A stretch of 64,000 nucleotides of DNA from Lucifuga dentata (taxonomy: Eukaryota; Chordata; Actinopteri; Ophidiiformes; Bythitidae). Under the pieces are notes generated by a model. The model did not search any database, was not told where the DNA came from, and saw nothing but the letters and a program-made list of their open reading frames with translations. The stretch spans positions 202,064-266,063 of the forward strand of contig VXCM01002615.1 of NCBI GenBank assembly GCA_014773175.1, in the 5' to 3' direction. Below, one piece after another: positions 12,901 through 24,734 of the stretch. The translations under genes were made by a program, and so were the position numbers. The number at the start of each line of letters is the position of its first letter. Position 1 is the first letter of the stretch.

Positions 12901-15900
12901 AGACATGAAAGGACAACTATCTCATAAAAATGTCATCGTTAACAGGCAGAGAAAACTGAGGAAAAATACAATGGTAATGGTTTAAATTAAGCATCAGAGG
13001 GACATACCATGAGATGGGTCAGGTAACTATATTGTTACGTTATTGTTTTAATATCAAAATGCTTGTTTAAAGCATTTCCTTCCAGGTCAGCATCCCAGGG
13101 GATTTTTTTTGACTTGTTCATTTACAACGCGTCATAGAGAACTGAAGTTTTCCGCCTGTGCCACATGTCTGTATGTAAGAAACTAATATATTCTCATTTT
13201 TGCCTATCATTTTATGTCATGTTGTCATTAGTCAAAAGTTGGTATTATCTGCTTGTATAAAGTGTTTGTGTTTTTGATAGCTTATAAAACTCAGTGTGCA
13301 GGATCATCTCTTTTTTCTTTACTGTAGTGTGCTGATTTTGTCCTGCACTTGATCCTAACTCAGGTTGGATTTGCACACTATCCATCTTATACTATCAAAA
13401 TGCATTGTAGTCATTGTACTGCGTGATATCCATAACCATGTACACTGCTAAATTAGAGCAAATAACTCAAGATAGTTTCTCACCTTGGGAAGGCTTTTCT
13501 TTTGTGTACTCATCCTGTAAGACATAAGAACAATATAATTTAATTTCAGTTGGAAGAATTACCTTTTCACTAAACTGGGACATGTCATTTCAAGGGTTTT
13601 CTACTTAAGAAAATCAACTTACCATTTGCAGCAACTGCAAAACGTCTGGATGCTTTTGCACATAGGATTCCACCATTTGTTCAACATTGAAGTGAACATC
13701 TTGGTTCACAAAGACATAGGCCATGCTGCACTGTCTTTGGTCCTTTGGTGTGGCGCTTAGGTAGGAGTGGCACCGCTCCAGTACCATATGGTACTGTCCA
13801 TACACATCTGCTTCTGCATTCACACATGGAACAGTGCCCAATACCCTCAGCAAACTCTGCACATTTGGGTAAAACCCAATATCTGGGATCTTCAGAGTTG
13901 CAAAGACAGTGGTTGGCAGGATTCTGCGCTTGCTGGCATGTCTCCACTTCACTTCCCAGCACCCAAGCTCTTCATAGAATGTGTCAGGCCTTGCGAGGTT
14001 GTTCAAGTTGGCATCTGCTACCTTATCCCTGCGGATACTGAAATTGTGGTCAGCCATGTAAGATGGCACCAAAGAGAGCCATCGGAGAATCCTCACCATC
14101 TCTGTGCTGAACACTCTTTTGACCTCTGCAACAAGATATTGCAAGATGGGCCGGCTCAGACTTTCTCTGAAGAAGTCATCCAGTGGTGTCTCAGTTGTGT
14201 CTCCTTGGGCCATTTCTGGTTTAGTAACTTCAACTCCCAGCTTCTTTGCACGGCCAACTGCATCTGAAAACCATTTTCTGTGGAATATTGCAATGTCCTG
14301 TTGGTATTTGCTTACCAGCTTTAAGGCATTGGAAATTTTATACTGCAGAGTACTACTGATGCTGATTATTCCCCTGAGACTCGTGTTGAGTATGCTCACA
14401 CAACAGAGGGTGTTCTTCAGAACAACAAGTGTGATGATGAAATTGAAATTCTTCAATATTGGCTTGAGCTTTGCCAGCTGCTCAGCAGTATCTTCATCTA
14501 CTTTTGAAATCATCTCATTGATGCAGTTAAGGAATGGCTCAAGAACATCTAACATGGTCTGGAAAGCATCAGTACCGTATTCCCAATTTCCACTGACAGC
14601 TGCCTTGATTCTGTCCGCTTCTCCTTTAATATGTCCATATGTCATCTGAATCTTTCCATCCAATCTTTTGCACAGCTCTGGTGTTCTCCTGAGTAATGCA
14701 GCAACCTCCTCTACAGTGTCTGCAACACTTTGGATGGCGGGCACAGGCATACAGCGAATAATCCATATGTTGAAGGCATAGGGGTCACTTGGTGACAGAA
14801 CTACCTGTGGGAACTCGTGAAGAATCCTGCAAGTAAGGTCTCGCATTTTTTGACACATACTGCCTGTAACCACATAAGTCAGTCCTCTGCAATGTTCCAT
14901 CCTCAGCCCACACTTATTTTGTAACTCTGAGAGAAGTATGTAAAACAGATCATCAGCACTTACATCACAGGGAAGGAACCCAATGAGGTGCTTTTGAGGG
15001 AAGCCATCTAGTGTGACAGATCTAATGAAAACTGGAATCTGCTCCTTCCCTTCTATTTCTGTCACATCCTGAAGCAGAACAGAGAAGAATCGGGCCAACC
15101 TGAGGCTGTTTTGAATCTCCTCACGTATGAGGTCTTCACTGACATGAAGGATTTCTTTCTTGTCAATTTTCTCCACAAAGACAGGATTGAGAGTCTGCTG
15201 ACCCCTTGCACCTCCAATCGGTTCATCTGCGTTTGCACCATTAATGCTGAATCCAGTCAGGGCCAGGATTTCCTTGAAATACATTTTAAGAGTCTCTTTT
15301 GCATTGGAGGTGGCTGCATCCTCCTCTTGTGTTTCGTTATCTCTTTGCAATTCAGGTGTTGCACTGTTCTCTCCAGACACTTCCTCTGTCTGCACAGTTA
15401 CTTCTGGTGTTTCTGTGTTTTCTGATGAAAAAAGAGTTAATGTTGTTTGTACAGTTGAAACAGTAAAAAATGATCAAGTTCCAGGCTAAAATGCATAGAA
15501 GACAGAAGCTATCAAAACATCCCAGATAGTGTTACATCATGTTTTGCAATAAAACATTTTTTTTAAAGAATGTCCTGAGACAAGTTAGTGTACCTTTTGT
15601 TTTTTTCACTGATGGGGGTTCCTCTTCTGTCTGCGTAGATGAAAAAAAATAATTGGTCAAATGAAAAGCTTGCATTTCCGTTCAAGAATTGAAAAAATAA
15701 AATAAAAATGCAAAGTAACTTCAAATGTTAAATTAAACACTTACAGGATCTCTAGTCCGTTTCCTGCTGTAGGTTGACTGATTGTTTCCTGGTGTGGTGA
15801 AATCAAATATTGTTGGAACTGCATCTTCCTTCAAGACATAACTGGAGGTGCTCTGAAAACATAAACCAGGCAATCACACCTTCAAGCTACTCTTCCATGA

Positions 15901-18304
15901 AATAAGTAATTCCCATAGTCCATTAATGTTATTATTGTATAATACTGAGATTAAAGAACTCTGCATCCACAATAGCACTGGGTTACATACAGAAATGTTC
16001 AAAAATTATCTAAAAAGTGTATTTTGACAGTTCAGCAGATGATATCACTTCTGTGTTACACTCTTTATTGACCCACTGCTTTTCTTCTACAAACAGCCTA
16101 ATTAAGGTTAATAAAGAACACCAATCTAAATTAAAGTCATGTTGACAGGATGGAGGTTGCACAGAGATTGCTTGGACAAATTGATTAATGACGAAAATAA
16201 AACTAATTGGATGGCTTCATTAGTGTCTTCCAACATCAAAATAGGGTGGCAGATAGCTCACTCAGAAGAACACCGGTTACACATTGATCAGATAGTGAAT
16301 TCTCAACGACATGATCTGATCGAAAACTATTTTGTTTCAATAAAGTGAATGTTTCAATAAGCTGCATCAAACTATGTATGCTACTTGGTAATACAATTTT
16401 GGCAGGTATAAAATGAATAGTTAGCAGTAGTTAGCCTGTAGTTTTCAATCACTTGAAAAAGATCAGTGCAACAAGGTTATCATAATTTGTTGTTGCTGTT
16501 CATACCAAACTTACTCCTCAGAGTGAACAAGCATCAATTTTTTTTCTTACCTCTTGAGAGATCAGAGAGGGCTCAAAGTGCTTTGCACAAAGGCTGTACT
16601 GCTTGTGCAACTGCTCAGGAGCTTCTGAGGCCAAATCCTGGCGATGACAGTTGTTCAACCACTGTTTGCAGCTGTAAAATACAATAAAAAGGCATCAACT
16701 GTTGGTATCAACAAAATAGTTTTTAAAATACAACAACAATACACCAGTGTTTTTTTTCCTGAAGGGTGCCCTACAGATCGACATGAGCAAGACTCTTCAC
16801 TTAGGCTGCTTTTTTGTCTAGTTAATTAGGTTATTTCAGATCAACTCATGAAAATGAAGGGAAAAAAAAATCAAAAAACCAAAGTATGGCAGATTGTAAG
16901 AAAACAATGCATCATTCAAAGAATATTTCAAGGTGAAAATCTTCTCATTTTTGAACAAAATCCTTAAAAAGGCAAGACATTTAGTGGGTGTAATGAAAAT
17001 ACAAGGCTCATGTTATTGCATGTATGCAGACAGACACATGCATGCGCGTGCGCACACACACACACACACAATATTCTTGTGCTATTAGACCAAAACAATG
17101 AATATTTGTTATGTTTGGCTTATTTCTGCAATGTGGGCACATGATCATCCCCCAAGTATGATGATGCTACAAATATGTTCTATGTATTGTATGTCAACAC
17201 TGTATGAAAATATTAACATAATGTTTTGAAAGTATTAGGAACATAAACCCACCTCTACAATGGAAATGTTAACAGAAAAACAGAAGCTATGACTGACTGC
17301 TGTAAAAGTTTTCCTAAGTTTATATCAAGTCTTTTCCTTCTTCATGCTTTTCCTCCTTTCTACTTTCATAGATATATGTAAGAGAGAAGGGAATTTCAGA
17401 TTTGAGAAAGAGATTTAGTCAATTTCCTTCAAGTTAAACAAATTCATTGAATGTGTCCATGAAAAACAATCACATTCTAAAGGACATATATTATTTAGAG
17501 CATCACAACCTGCAACCTGATATTTCCTGCATAAATTCCCTGTTTAAATTCATCTGAGAGCATCATACATTAGTTTGGTGTCACTATAAATTATTCTTTG
17601 AAAAACAGAGCCATCAATTAGGCCACAACAGCTCAACAGAGGGCGCTGGACTGTGATTCTACTGGTCACATTACCTGTTAAATAGCATAAATACAAGTAT
17701 TACTGCTATTGCTATTATTATCAATGTAAGATATAATACTTTTTTTTTTAACTCACTTAATACAGTAAAGTGAATAATGGCCACATAAATCCCGAATGCG
17801 CTAACCGGAGGTGTTGCTAAGCTAGCTCATCTAGTCACGTTACCGCACTATTCAGACGGTAGGTGTCGTTTAACGATCATGGCGATTTAAATTACAGCAC
17901 AAAAAGTTTTCGAGTCTGATTTTCAATGAAGTAATGCATGAATGCACACGAAGATTAACTAAAAGATCCAGTGACACCCTAAGCGCCGGTCACAAAGTCT
18001 GAATGAGTGAACAGTCTAATTGCCCGGGACTTTTCTTCCAGGAGTAACGATAGTCTGCGCCATTTTCAACAGAGTTGTGTCACTCTGTTAGCTAGCATGA
18101 TATGAAGCTAACAGAGGTGCTAAAGGCGGGTAGCTACTACCATATTCTTTTTGCACACTCAGCGGCTCATTTATATTTCAAATTTCAATGAAATAAATGC
18201 AGCTCTTACCGTTCGGGGTCCAAAGGAAAGCTAAAAAGCGGGGTGGTGACATCGGATTGATCTCGGTGATAGCCACAGTTCGCTGCAGCGCAGCAGTCAG
18301 TCAT
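5457..18304 (-). CDS. THAP12-like giant protein: one THAP finger plus four tandem hAT-derived bodies (predicted 2454 aa)
   Basis: Eleven coding exons read in order on the minus strand: 18304-18210, 16671-16551, 15852-15745, 15630-15594, 15421-13623, 13514-13484, 12377-10609, 10520-10472, 9561-7766, 7572-7536, 6979-5457. All use GT-AG sites, and the summed length is 7365 bp with no frame break (2454 aa plus stop). Residues 1-108 form a THAP zinc finger: Cys5 and Cys10, FSFP, LDPER, a CAKHF Cys-x2-His pair and the closing AVPTIFD. Then come four diverged copies of the THAP12 (p52rIPK/DAP4) body, a domesticated DUF4371/hAT transposase. Human THAP12 has one body and about 761 aa. Family knowledge: THAP12 is reported as a nuclear regulator of the PKR inhibitor P58IPK. 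The function of a four-body version is unknown. The start is chosen by the THAP N-terminus. Alternative: the locus may express shorter isoforms ending after single modules. The gene lies directly downstream of ordinary thap12 on the same strand. Confidence 0.82.
7424..7446. repeat. CA microsatellite
   Basis: Short (CA)n run in the intron between module 3 and the micro-exon of module 4 context. Confidence 0.9.
7766..9561 (-). CDS. Module 3 large exon of the THAP12-like gene (residues 1337-1935)
   Basis: Third hAT-derived body, 1796 bp, entered from micro-exon 10520-10472 (49 bp). Landmarks are FSLITDKPVKI (Asp kept), CRGQAFMHLGSG, SMDFIVTLVILKN, YYRENLSVPL and LLRLVAVLP. The C-terminal tail is the most diverged of the set, and the ELxCWxxKW motif has decayed to EVNAWAAVW. 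The donor is CAG|GTAAAC. Read-through reaches a stop at 7715-7717, followed closely by a minus-strand AATAAA at 7697-7692, so a short 3' end inside this intron is conceivable. Confidence 0.84.
9704..10255. mobile_element. TTAA-flanked (piggyBac-like) MITE in an intron of the THAP12-like gene
   Basis: The ends are inverted repeats of about 40 bp (AGGACCATACCGGCCATTTT on the left, reverse complement with few changes on the right), flanked by TTAA at 9700-9703 and 10256-10259. There is no coding capacity. The paralogous intron at about 12498-12512 carries the same flanks with a single TTAA and no insert, which fixes the boundaries. Confidence 0.85.
10256..10424. repeat. Intron segment duplicated at 12504-12680
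   Basis: This segment and 12504-12680 are near-identical over long stretches (CTAGTAACAAAAACAACTTG, GTAAGATTTTCAGTAAATGT, then a shared GACTGACTCAT-like end). Both lie in introns between a micro-exon and a large exon of the THAP12-like gene (modules 3 and 2). This may be a trace of cassette duplication, or two insertions of one dispersed repeat. Confidence 0.75.
10609..12377 (-). CDS. Module 2 large exon of the THAP12-like gene (residues 731-1320)
   Basis: Second hAT-derived body, 1769 bp, entered from micro-exon 13514-13484 (31 bp) and left in phase 0 at TTG|GTAAGT. Landmarks are CRGQAYLGSG, DFDFIMAMVVLKN, FYKDGLSVPL, ELCCWRVTW and the hATC-like tail with LRIMAVLP and LAMLHVGTDFSRDLDRMV. 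The Asp of the first catalytic motif is kept (SLFIDR). An open frame continues 46 codons past the donor, but it crosses the next micro-exon in the wrong frame, so splicing is the better reading. Confidence 0.85.
12515..12559. repeat. Perfect 20-bp inverted repeat (hairpin) in intron
   Basis: Arms 12515-12534 and 12540-12559 are exact reverse complements with a 5-base spacer. The duplicate at 10256-10424 keeps only the first arm and the start of the second, so the hairpin is either derived here or partly deleted there. Confidence 0.85.
13623..15421 (-). CDS. Module 1 large exon of the THAP12-like gene (residues 121-720)
   Basis: First hAT-derived body, 1799 bp, preceded by micro-exon 15630-15594 (37 bp, the same length as in ordinary thap12). 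It has the family landmarks CRGL in place of CRGQ after GLRMEH, then NFNFIITLVVLKN, RESLSRPIL, and a CWEVKW tryptophan motif followed by the hATC-like tail (FYPNVQSLLRVLGTVP). In the motif that carries the first catalytic Asp of active DUF4371/hAT enzymes, TDD of thap12 reads LQD here. The exon ends in phase 0 at ATG|GTAAGT. Without splicing, translation would stop two codons later, so intron retention would give a THAP plus one-body protein resembling ordinary THAP12. Confidence 0.85.
17050..17070. repeat. CA microsatellite
   Basis: Short (CA)n run in intron 1 of the THAP12-like gene, preceded by a CATGCGCGTGCG alternating purine-pyrimidine stretch. Confidence 0.85.
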
Positions 18305-19951
18305 TTTGGAACTGCAATGTAGCTAGCTAGCAAGTTAGCTAGCTTAGCTGGCGATAGCAAGGTGATAAGCGTACTGTGTGAGCAAAGCTGCAGAAGAGTC
18401 TACAGATTCATGTCTGGGGCAGAAGCTGCAACCGACACAGCTGAGTGTCGACGTTACTTCTTTTCGCTGAAAACCTCTTTGTTAGGTAAGGAACCGACCA
18501 AGTCCATGCTTTCAAAAGTTGATGTTGAGTGGTGAGCCGAAAGCGTGTTATCACAGCAACCAGGAACTAACCCGTGCTATGCAAATATTAACCAGCAGAG
18601 GGCAGAGTGGAGCCGTCAGCCCTGGCCAAAGAGCTTCACTGTCAAGATAGTTCACGTCCTAAAATTATCATATTGCAAATTATCACAACCCCTCTGCTGT
18701 CACTAATTTTTGGTGTTTATAATTGACAGTTGATTAAAATGACTACTTGCTTGTGCTCATCTTGGTTCATTTTTTTTGTGTGTTAACCCAACTGTTGTAT
18801 GGACTATGGGCATGATTTTCATTACATGATAACATTCATTACATGATAACATTACTGTAGATGTTACTTTGCTTCCATTAAATATAAACCTCTCGTGAAT
18901 ATTAAAGTAATTATATCTTCATTCATATGCATTTTTGATACCAGCAAAGCGGGTATAGACAATGGATGTTTGGATTAAAAAAAAAAAAAAANNNNNNNTT
19001 TTTTTTTTTTTAACGTAGATTTGGTTCATCTCATGCTTAGTGGTGCCCTCCACAGGAAGTGAAATCTAAATTTAAACAAATATCCCTCAGAATGGATAAT
19101 TTATAAATAATAAATCTAACTGACCTTGTATTTCTGTTTTAACCTAACCCATCTGAAAGCACTAAATTCTTTTGCTATCTGTAATATCAAACAAAATTAT
19201 CAGTCAAGAGTATATTCTGTATATACCGTATACATATGGCTGAAAATGTTTTAAATAATGATTCTGATGATAACCTTGCGTTAAGTGACACACTCCATAC
19301 AACAAAACAAAGCTCTCTGCAGGGACATTCCAAGCAATCTCACCACCCTGTTACTCTGAGAAGGAATTTAAAGTAGCTATAGAAATAAAGCACTGCATTA
19401 TGTGAAATACAAATTATGGTTGAGGTAACTGACTCTCATAACCAATTTTGCACCAGTATTTTCCAGTTTGGATCTCCTGAGATTTAGCTAAATTTAATTC
19501 CTTGCTTGCTTATTGTAGTTTGTCTTAAATAACACAAGTCACTGGAACAGAATTCTTGAGTTTTATTAATATCAATTGTAGATTTCAAAACATGTTTCAA
19601 AACTTAGTTAAGTATAAAATATTCATACACTTTGAGTTGATGACCACAAAATGTTATTAAACCCAAGACTACTGCATATTTAATACAATGATTCTTGACA
19701 GTGGAGTCAAGGAATGAAATAGAATATTCATTACTTAATTACAACTGTGAATATTCTTTACTTAACACTGCTGGAACAACTCATTTACTGTCATTCTAAA
19801 CTAAAGAGAAAACTGACTCACCCCACAAAAGACAGAAACATAAGAGCAAGAAAGTTAAAAAGTACTATTTAAAAAAAAAAAAATCTCNTTTTTTTTTTTT
19901 TTTTTTTTTTTAAACCAGATCATTAAAACGTTTGAGACACCAGCACTGTAA
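18305..19951. other. Intergenic region between the two tandem THAP12 genes
   Basis: About 1.65 kb. The first 300 bases beside the lower gene are comparatively GC-rich and full of GCTAGC/TTAGC words, and probably hold its promoter. The rest is AT-rich, with gaps at 18992-18998 and 19888 between poly(A) and poly(T) runs. The part nearest 19.95 kb is the likely thap12 3' UTR. Confidence 0.6.
19562..19567 (-). terminator. Candidate poly(A) signal of thap12
   Basis: AATAAA on the minus strand about 390 bases after the thap12 stop, a reasonable 3' UTR length. Confidence 0.45.
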
Positions 19952-22900
19952 TCACATATTCTTCCTGTCAGGATACATCTTGACGTACATCTCAACCATT
20001 GAATCCAGGTCATGGTCTGCATTGCAGTTTATGTTCAACAGAGCAAGGCTTTTTGATTTGAGTTTGTCTGGCATGTTCTCCATGTACATTTTGAAGCGCT
20101 GAAAGGCATCATCACATCTGTCCTCCAGAACAATGGCGGGCAGGGTGCCAATCGCTCTCAGGACTGCAAGCATGTTTGGGAAGAACTTCACATCAGTCAG
20201 TTGCAGTGTTTCCTGCAGACTGGAGGGCACAGTGTCACCCTTGCTCGTGTGGCTCCATTTAACCCACCAGCAGTGCAGCTCCGCAGGGAGAGTTCCTGCA
20301 TTTGGGATGTCAATTTTATACATCTGTACATTTTCCTCCTCAGGTTCAGTAGACTTATTTTGCCCTATGATTGAGGGGATCAATGAGAGACATCTCAGAG
20401 CCTTCAGGTGGTTCTCAGAGAAGAGTTCATTCAACTCTTTGAAGACATGGTTCACCACAGGGACAGACACATGCTCCTTGTAATAACTCTCTGACCGAAT
20501 CACACATCCAGGTTCTGACTGGTGTTTTCTCAAGAATGACCGAGGAACCTTGACAGGGATCTCAAGCACAGCAGCTAGGTTAACGGCTTCATCATGCCAG
20601 AACTCATGATACACATCGATATTGTCAGACACTTCCTTCAGGGAGTGCAATACAGCTTTTAAACTGTTTGCAGCAAAATGGGCCTCCGTCACATTCCCCT
20701 GAACATTCCTCCCTAATGCCCGAGTTAGTGACAGAATGTTTTTCAGCACAATCAACGTCATGATGAACTCAAAATCAGCTAGTGCTTTTGAAATCGCTAA
20801 TGCTTCATGTGTGGCTTGATCACTCCACCTCATGTCTTCGTTGTCATGCACACTGTCCACACAGAGCAGTAACGCCTCGACGAGTTCAACTGCCACTTCA
20901 AAAGCATCATGTCTTCTGGTCCAGTTGGTGCGACAGACTTCCTTCAGTTCATTAGCTTTCTCCTCTTTGTCTGGGTAGAAGATTGAGATGGCATGCTCCA
21001 ACTCCAAATGCAATGAGGAGGATTGACTAAAGAATGACACTATCTTCTTCAAAGTTGACATGACAAGCTGAACCCCTGACAAAGCCATACCACTGGCCAG
21101 TGACATATTCAACGTACAAGTAGATCTTGGTGTAAGCACTGCCATTGGATATTTCTCCGTCAGTTTGGCGGCAAATGCTTTTATTTTATTAAAATGAGTG
21201 CCAGAGCAGGAGTGAGCCTGACCTCTACAGCGTTCCATGTTCAAGCCCCATTTGTCAGTTAGATCAGACAATAGTTTGTTTTCATCTCCTTCAAAGGACA
21301 AGAATCCAGCAAACTTCTCCTGTTGGCAGTTCGCCTGGTCTACATAACGCAAAAAGATGGGAAGGTACCACTCTCCTGAGATTTTAACTAAATCATCAGT
21401 TATTAATGAGAAAAGGTTGTTTTTCTTAACTTCCTCCAACAGATTACTGTGGATGCATTCCTCACACACCTCAATCAACTGATTCAGCTGCGCTGAGGAG
21501 CAGAACTCCTTATTCTCAGGGTTTGCATCATACCTCTTCTGCAGGGCTTCATCTCCGCAATTCATGCGATATTCTAATAATGCCTGAAAGTTGCTCGAAG
21601 CGAGTTCATTCTGTTTATTATCAGCAAGCCCTAAAGGAATGTTTTGCTCTCCCAACAGTACAAGAACTTCAAATAAAGATTTAAGGTACTCTTTGTATTC
21701 CTCTTCCTCTGGGATTGTCTGGGCATCATCATCATCATTACCTGTCTCTGCCTGAGTCTGTTTGATTTCTACAGGGGGAAAAGAAATTGTTGTGAGAGGG
21801 AAACCAAATCTGTTATTCAACTTGTGGGAGTTGGATAATATCTTTCACTGACCAGCAATAAATTTATATAAGCGTAGCACATTATAATTATGAGGTATGG
21901 AATAAGGCCATAATGAGGCAATGACCTAAATAATAGTAATTAAGAGTAGTCAGCAAATTTAATGATATTTCTACTTACTTTTCTTCCTTTTGCTCTTGGT
22001 TTCATCACCTTTGGCCTACCATATTAAAACGACAAATTGAAAATCTGCTTTATTCAAAATAGATAAATGAAATTATAGTGATTCTTCTTCTTAATTTAAA
22101 GATTTTTACCATCTCTTTCCGCTTCAGTTGTCCATTCTGAGGTTGGCTTGGCACATCAAAGACTGTTGGTATGGCATCGTCCTTCAACACTTTACTCTGA
22201 GATTCCTGAAAACAAATTCAAGCCAAAAAAAAAACAAAACAAAACAACTATTTATACAGATAAAGGTTGAATCGAGAATATCATTTATGTAACCCTTGCA
22301 TTAAAATTAACTATCTATATTAATGTGCAATAAATACTGCAACTTACAAAATAATAACTGATAAAAGTTGCAGGGCTGATTTAACCCTTTTTATGATCTC
22401 ATGGCATTTACATTTAAAGCTCTGGAAACTCTGGGCTCACTCACTGCATGTGCATTTTGTAAACACAGCTTACATTATCAATCGAAGACGGTTCAAAATG
22501 TTTTCCACAAAGTCTGTAGTATTTGAAAAGCTGCTCTGGTGATTTTTCTTGAAGATCTTGCCGACTGCACTTTTCAACCCATGTCTTGCATCTGAAAAAA
22601 AGAAATCAAACCAAATGAGTTAAGTCAAATTTAGATCTAAGCTTCAGAAACAATTATTTCTGATCTTTAAAATTAGCTTTCCACAGTCATTTCGATTTAG
22701 ATAGTAGTGTGCAGGATATATATGAATACAATGAAACACCAACAAAGCTACATAAAAATGCATTAGGGTTTCCCATACAAAAATAAAGCCAATCTAAGAA
22801 TAATGAAATTATTAGCTCATGCATGAGAATTATATTTTTATATTATATATCATGAAATATATGATTGATATATGATATCAAGAAATATACATGATATATA

Positions 22901-23621
22901 TTATATATCATAACATATAATATGAAACAATGGAAATAAATGAATTTGATGAAAAACAATGAAAATTGTTAAAAATCGTAACTGGTATGAAGTAGCAATG
23001 CAGGCAGTTTTTTTTTTTTTTTTTAATTAATGCTAATATTTAAGGCACCCTTCAGTAGTTATTCACTAAGTGACCATTTAATTCACGTGTACAAATTTAT
23101 TTTTTTCCAATAGACTCCTTGCTGCTCTCTTTAGCCCAGCTCGTTGTAATTCAGTGAAAAAAAAATAGTAGAAATGTGCTTTTATTACCAACTTTATCAA
23201 ACATTCTAACACTGAAGAAAGTTCAGGTTATGATGTGCCACTTGTGCACATTTTAGCATTTAGATTTGGCAATATTTAATACAGGACCTGTTACATATCG
23301 AAACACAATCATTAAAATGCTGTAGAAATAACATTCGTATGTTATATATGCAATCTATATGCCATACATTGCACGTATAACATATACATCTAAACATTTT
23401 TATAGTTTACCCAAAAATAAGCTTGGCTTTAACCTAGATGCTTAGACATCTTTCCATCTGCAAATGACTGCAAAAACTGTGGCTCCTGCTAGCTTGACAG
23501 AAGCTTGTTAGCATTGGCATCGATGTTAGCATTACCTTTCTGGGTCCCGGGGAAACCTGAAGAGAGGCTCAGAGGTGGATTTGCCGCTAGTGCAGTTCGG
23601 CGCAGCGCAGTGGTTTTGCAT
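19952..23621 (-). CDS. thap12: THAP12 (p52rIPK/DAP4), THAP zinc finger plus single hAT-derived body, 717 aa
   Basis: Five coding exons: 23621-23536, 22591-22474, 22205-22110, 22015-21979 and 21768-19952, total 2154 bp in frame. The THAP finger has Cys5, Cys10, FRFPRDPER, CGKHF and the closing AIPTVFD. The last exon holds the whole hAT-derived body: YKEYLKSLFEVLVLLGEQN, FSLITDD (D237), WGLNMERCRGQ (CRGQ at 293-296), DFEFIMTLIVLKN, YYKEHVSVPVV, ELHCWWVKW, and a hATC-like tail with FPNMLAVLRAIGTLP and LALLNINC. The sequence follows human THAP12 closely through the C-terminus. The Asp that follows the CRGQ motif in active DUF4371 transposases (YDGA) is absent, as in human THAP12, so catalysis is not expected. 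The family role is nuclear DNA binding and regulation of P58IPK/PKR and apoptosis. The giant paralogue follows 1.65 kb downstream on the same strand. Fish often have thap12a and thap12b, and which one this is was not settled. Confidence 0.93.
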
Positions 23622-24230
23622 GATAAGTTTGTGTCATCAACCTGTTGGTTTAATTTTAGATCTTTAAGCTAACTATTAACTGTAAGATATCTTAAGCTAG
23701 TAGCTATCTAGCTAGTAAGCTATCTTCCCGGAACAACAAAACAACATCCGGTTGATGTTTTCAAAACAAAATCCACATTGACAAAAAAATTTCAAACTGA
23801 GATGAAAATTTGGGGAAACGTCGTGTAAATCTACAGGAATCCGCAATATGAAATGTGACCTGCTTTTTTTTTTTTTTTTTTTTACAGTTTGTGTAATCTA
23901 AAGCATTAACTACCTAACATTATTTTTGTGCTGCTCAACTAAGTTATGTTACATTATCAAAACCCATCAACATAAAAAATGAAAGTAATAACCCACCAGA
24001 AAATTCAGAGAGATTCATTTAATCTTATAATGGTATATTTGTTCCTAAAGCCTACATACAAGCGATACAAGCAGCCTAGCAGATAACTCTTGTATAAACT
24101 TTAGGTGTTTTGATTTTATTTTGAAGGCAAAGTTTTGGACAGCTTGATGGCTGTTTGGTCTGCAGCGCGCGTTTTGTCTCTATCCCACAATCCTTAGCAG
24201 TCTTTTCAAACCAGGGTTGAAGGGAGGCAC

Positions 24231-24231
24231 N

Positions 24232-24260
<29 letters not shown>
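24231..24260. repeat. CA microsatellite with single-N gap
   Basis: (CA)n directly after an N at 24231, so the true repeat length is unknown. Confidence 0.9.
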
Positions 24261-24263
<3 letters not shown>

Positions 24264-24734
24264 GCAGTAATGATTGTCTTACTGACAGCGTGAAATGAAG
24301 TGAAAAACCAAATTATGCTCATATGATTAGAATACAAACATTTGTATGAATGTGTCACTCTGGAAAATCATGAAACAACTTTTACATTTCTTTAATGCAT
24401 GTGCAGTGTCTCAAAATGTGCAGCTTGGCAGCCATTGAAAATCAGCATGTTAATCAGCTGCTTCATATTTAAGAGAAAGGCTTTATTGACATATTCCCAC
24501 TGCCCAACCTGAGAGAATAACAGAAAAATATGGCATATACACTAAAATAGTATTCACAAAAATAATCATAAACACAAAAAGTGACTATACTTTTGTGTGT
24601 GGCACACATAATGAGCTAAGTTTGTGTCTGCATGATACATTTCCTTCTCATTCTGGGAAGCTCAGCTGCTCAGTAGACCTGAAAAAGGAGCTGCAGAGGT
24701 GGTCCACTGGGTGGATGGTGGAGTTGCCTCTCAG

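Noticed and set aside
5457..18304. Reading modules 1-4 as four separate genes or pseudogenes
   Set aside because: Only one THAP exon set exists, each module begins at a splice acceptor rather than a start codon, and all junctions are in phase. No stops or frameshifts interrupt any module.
22830..22925. AT-rich inverted TATATGATAT stretch as a functional structure
   Set aside because: Simple AT-rich, self-complementary sequence in an intron; nothing beyond composition supports a function.
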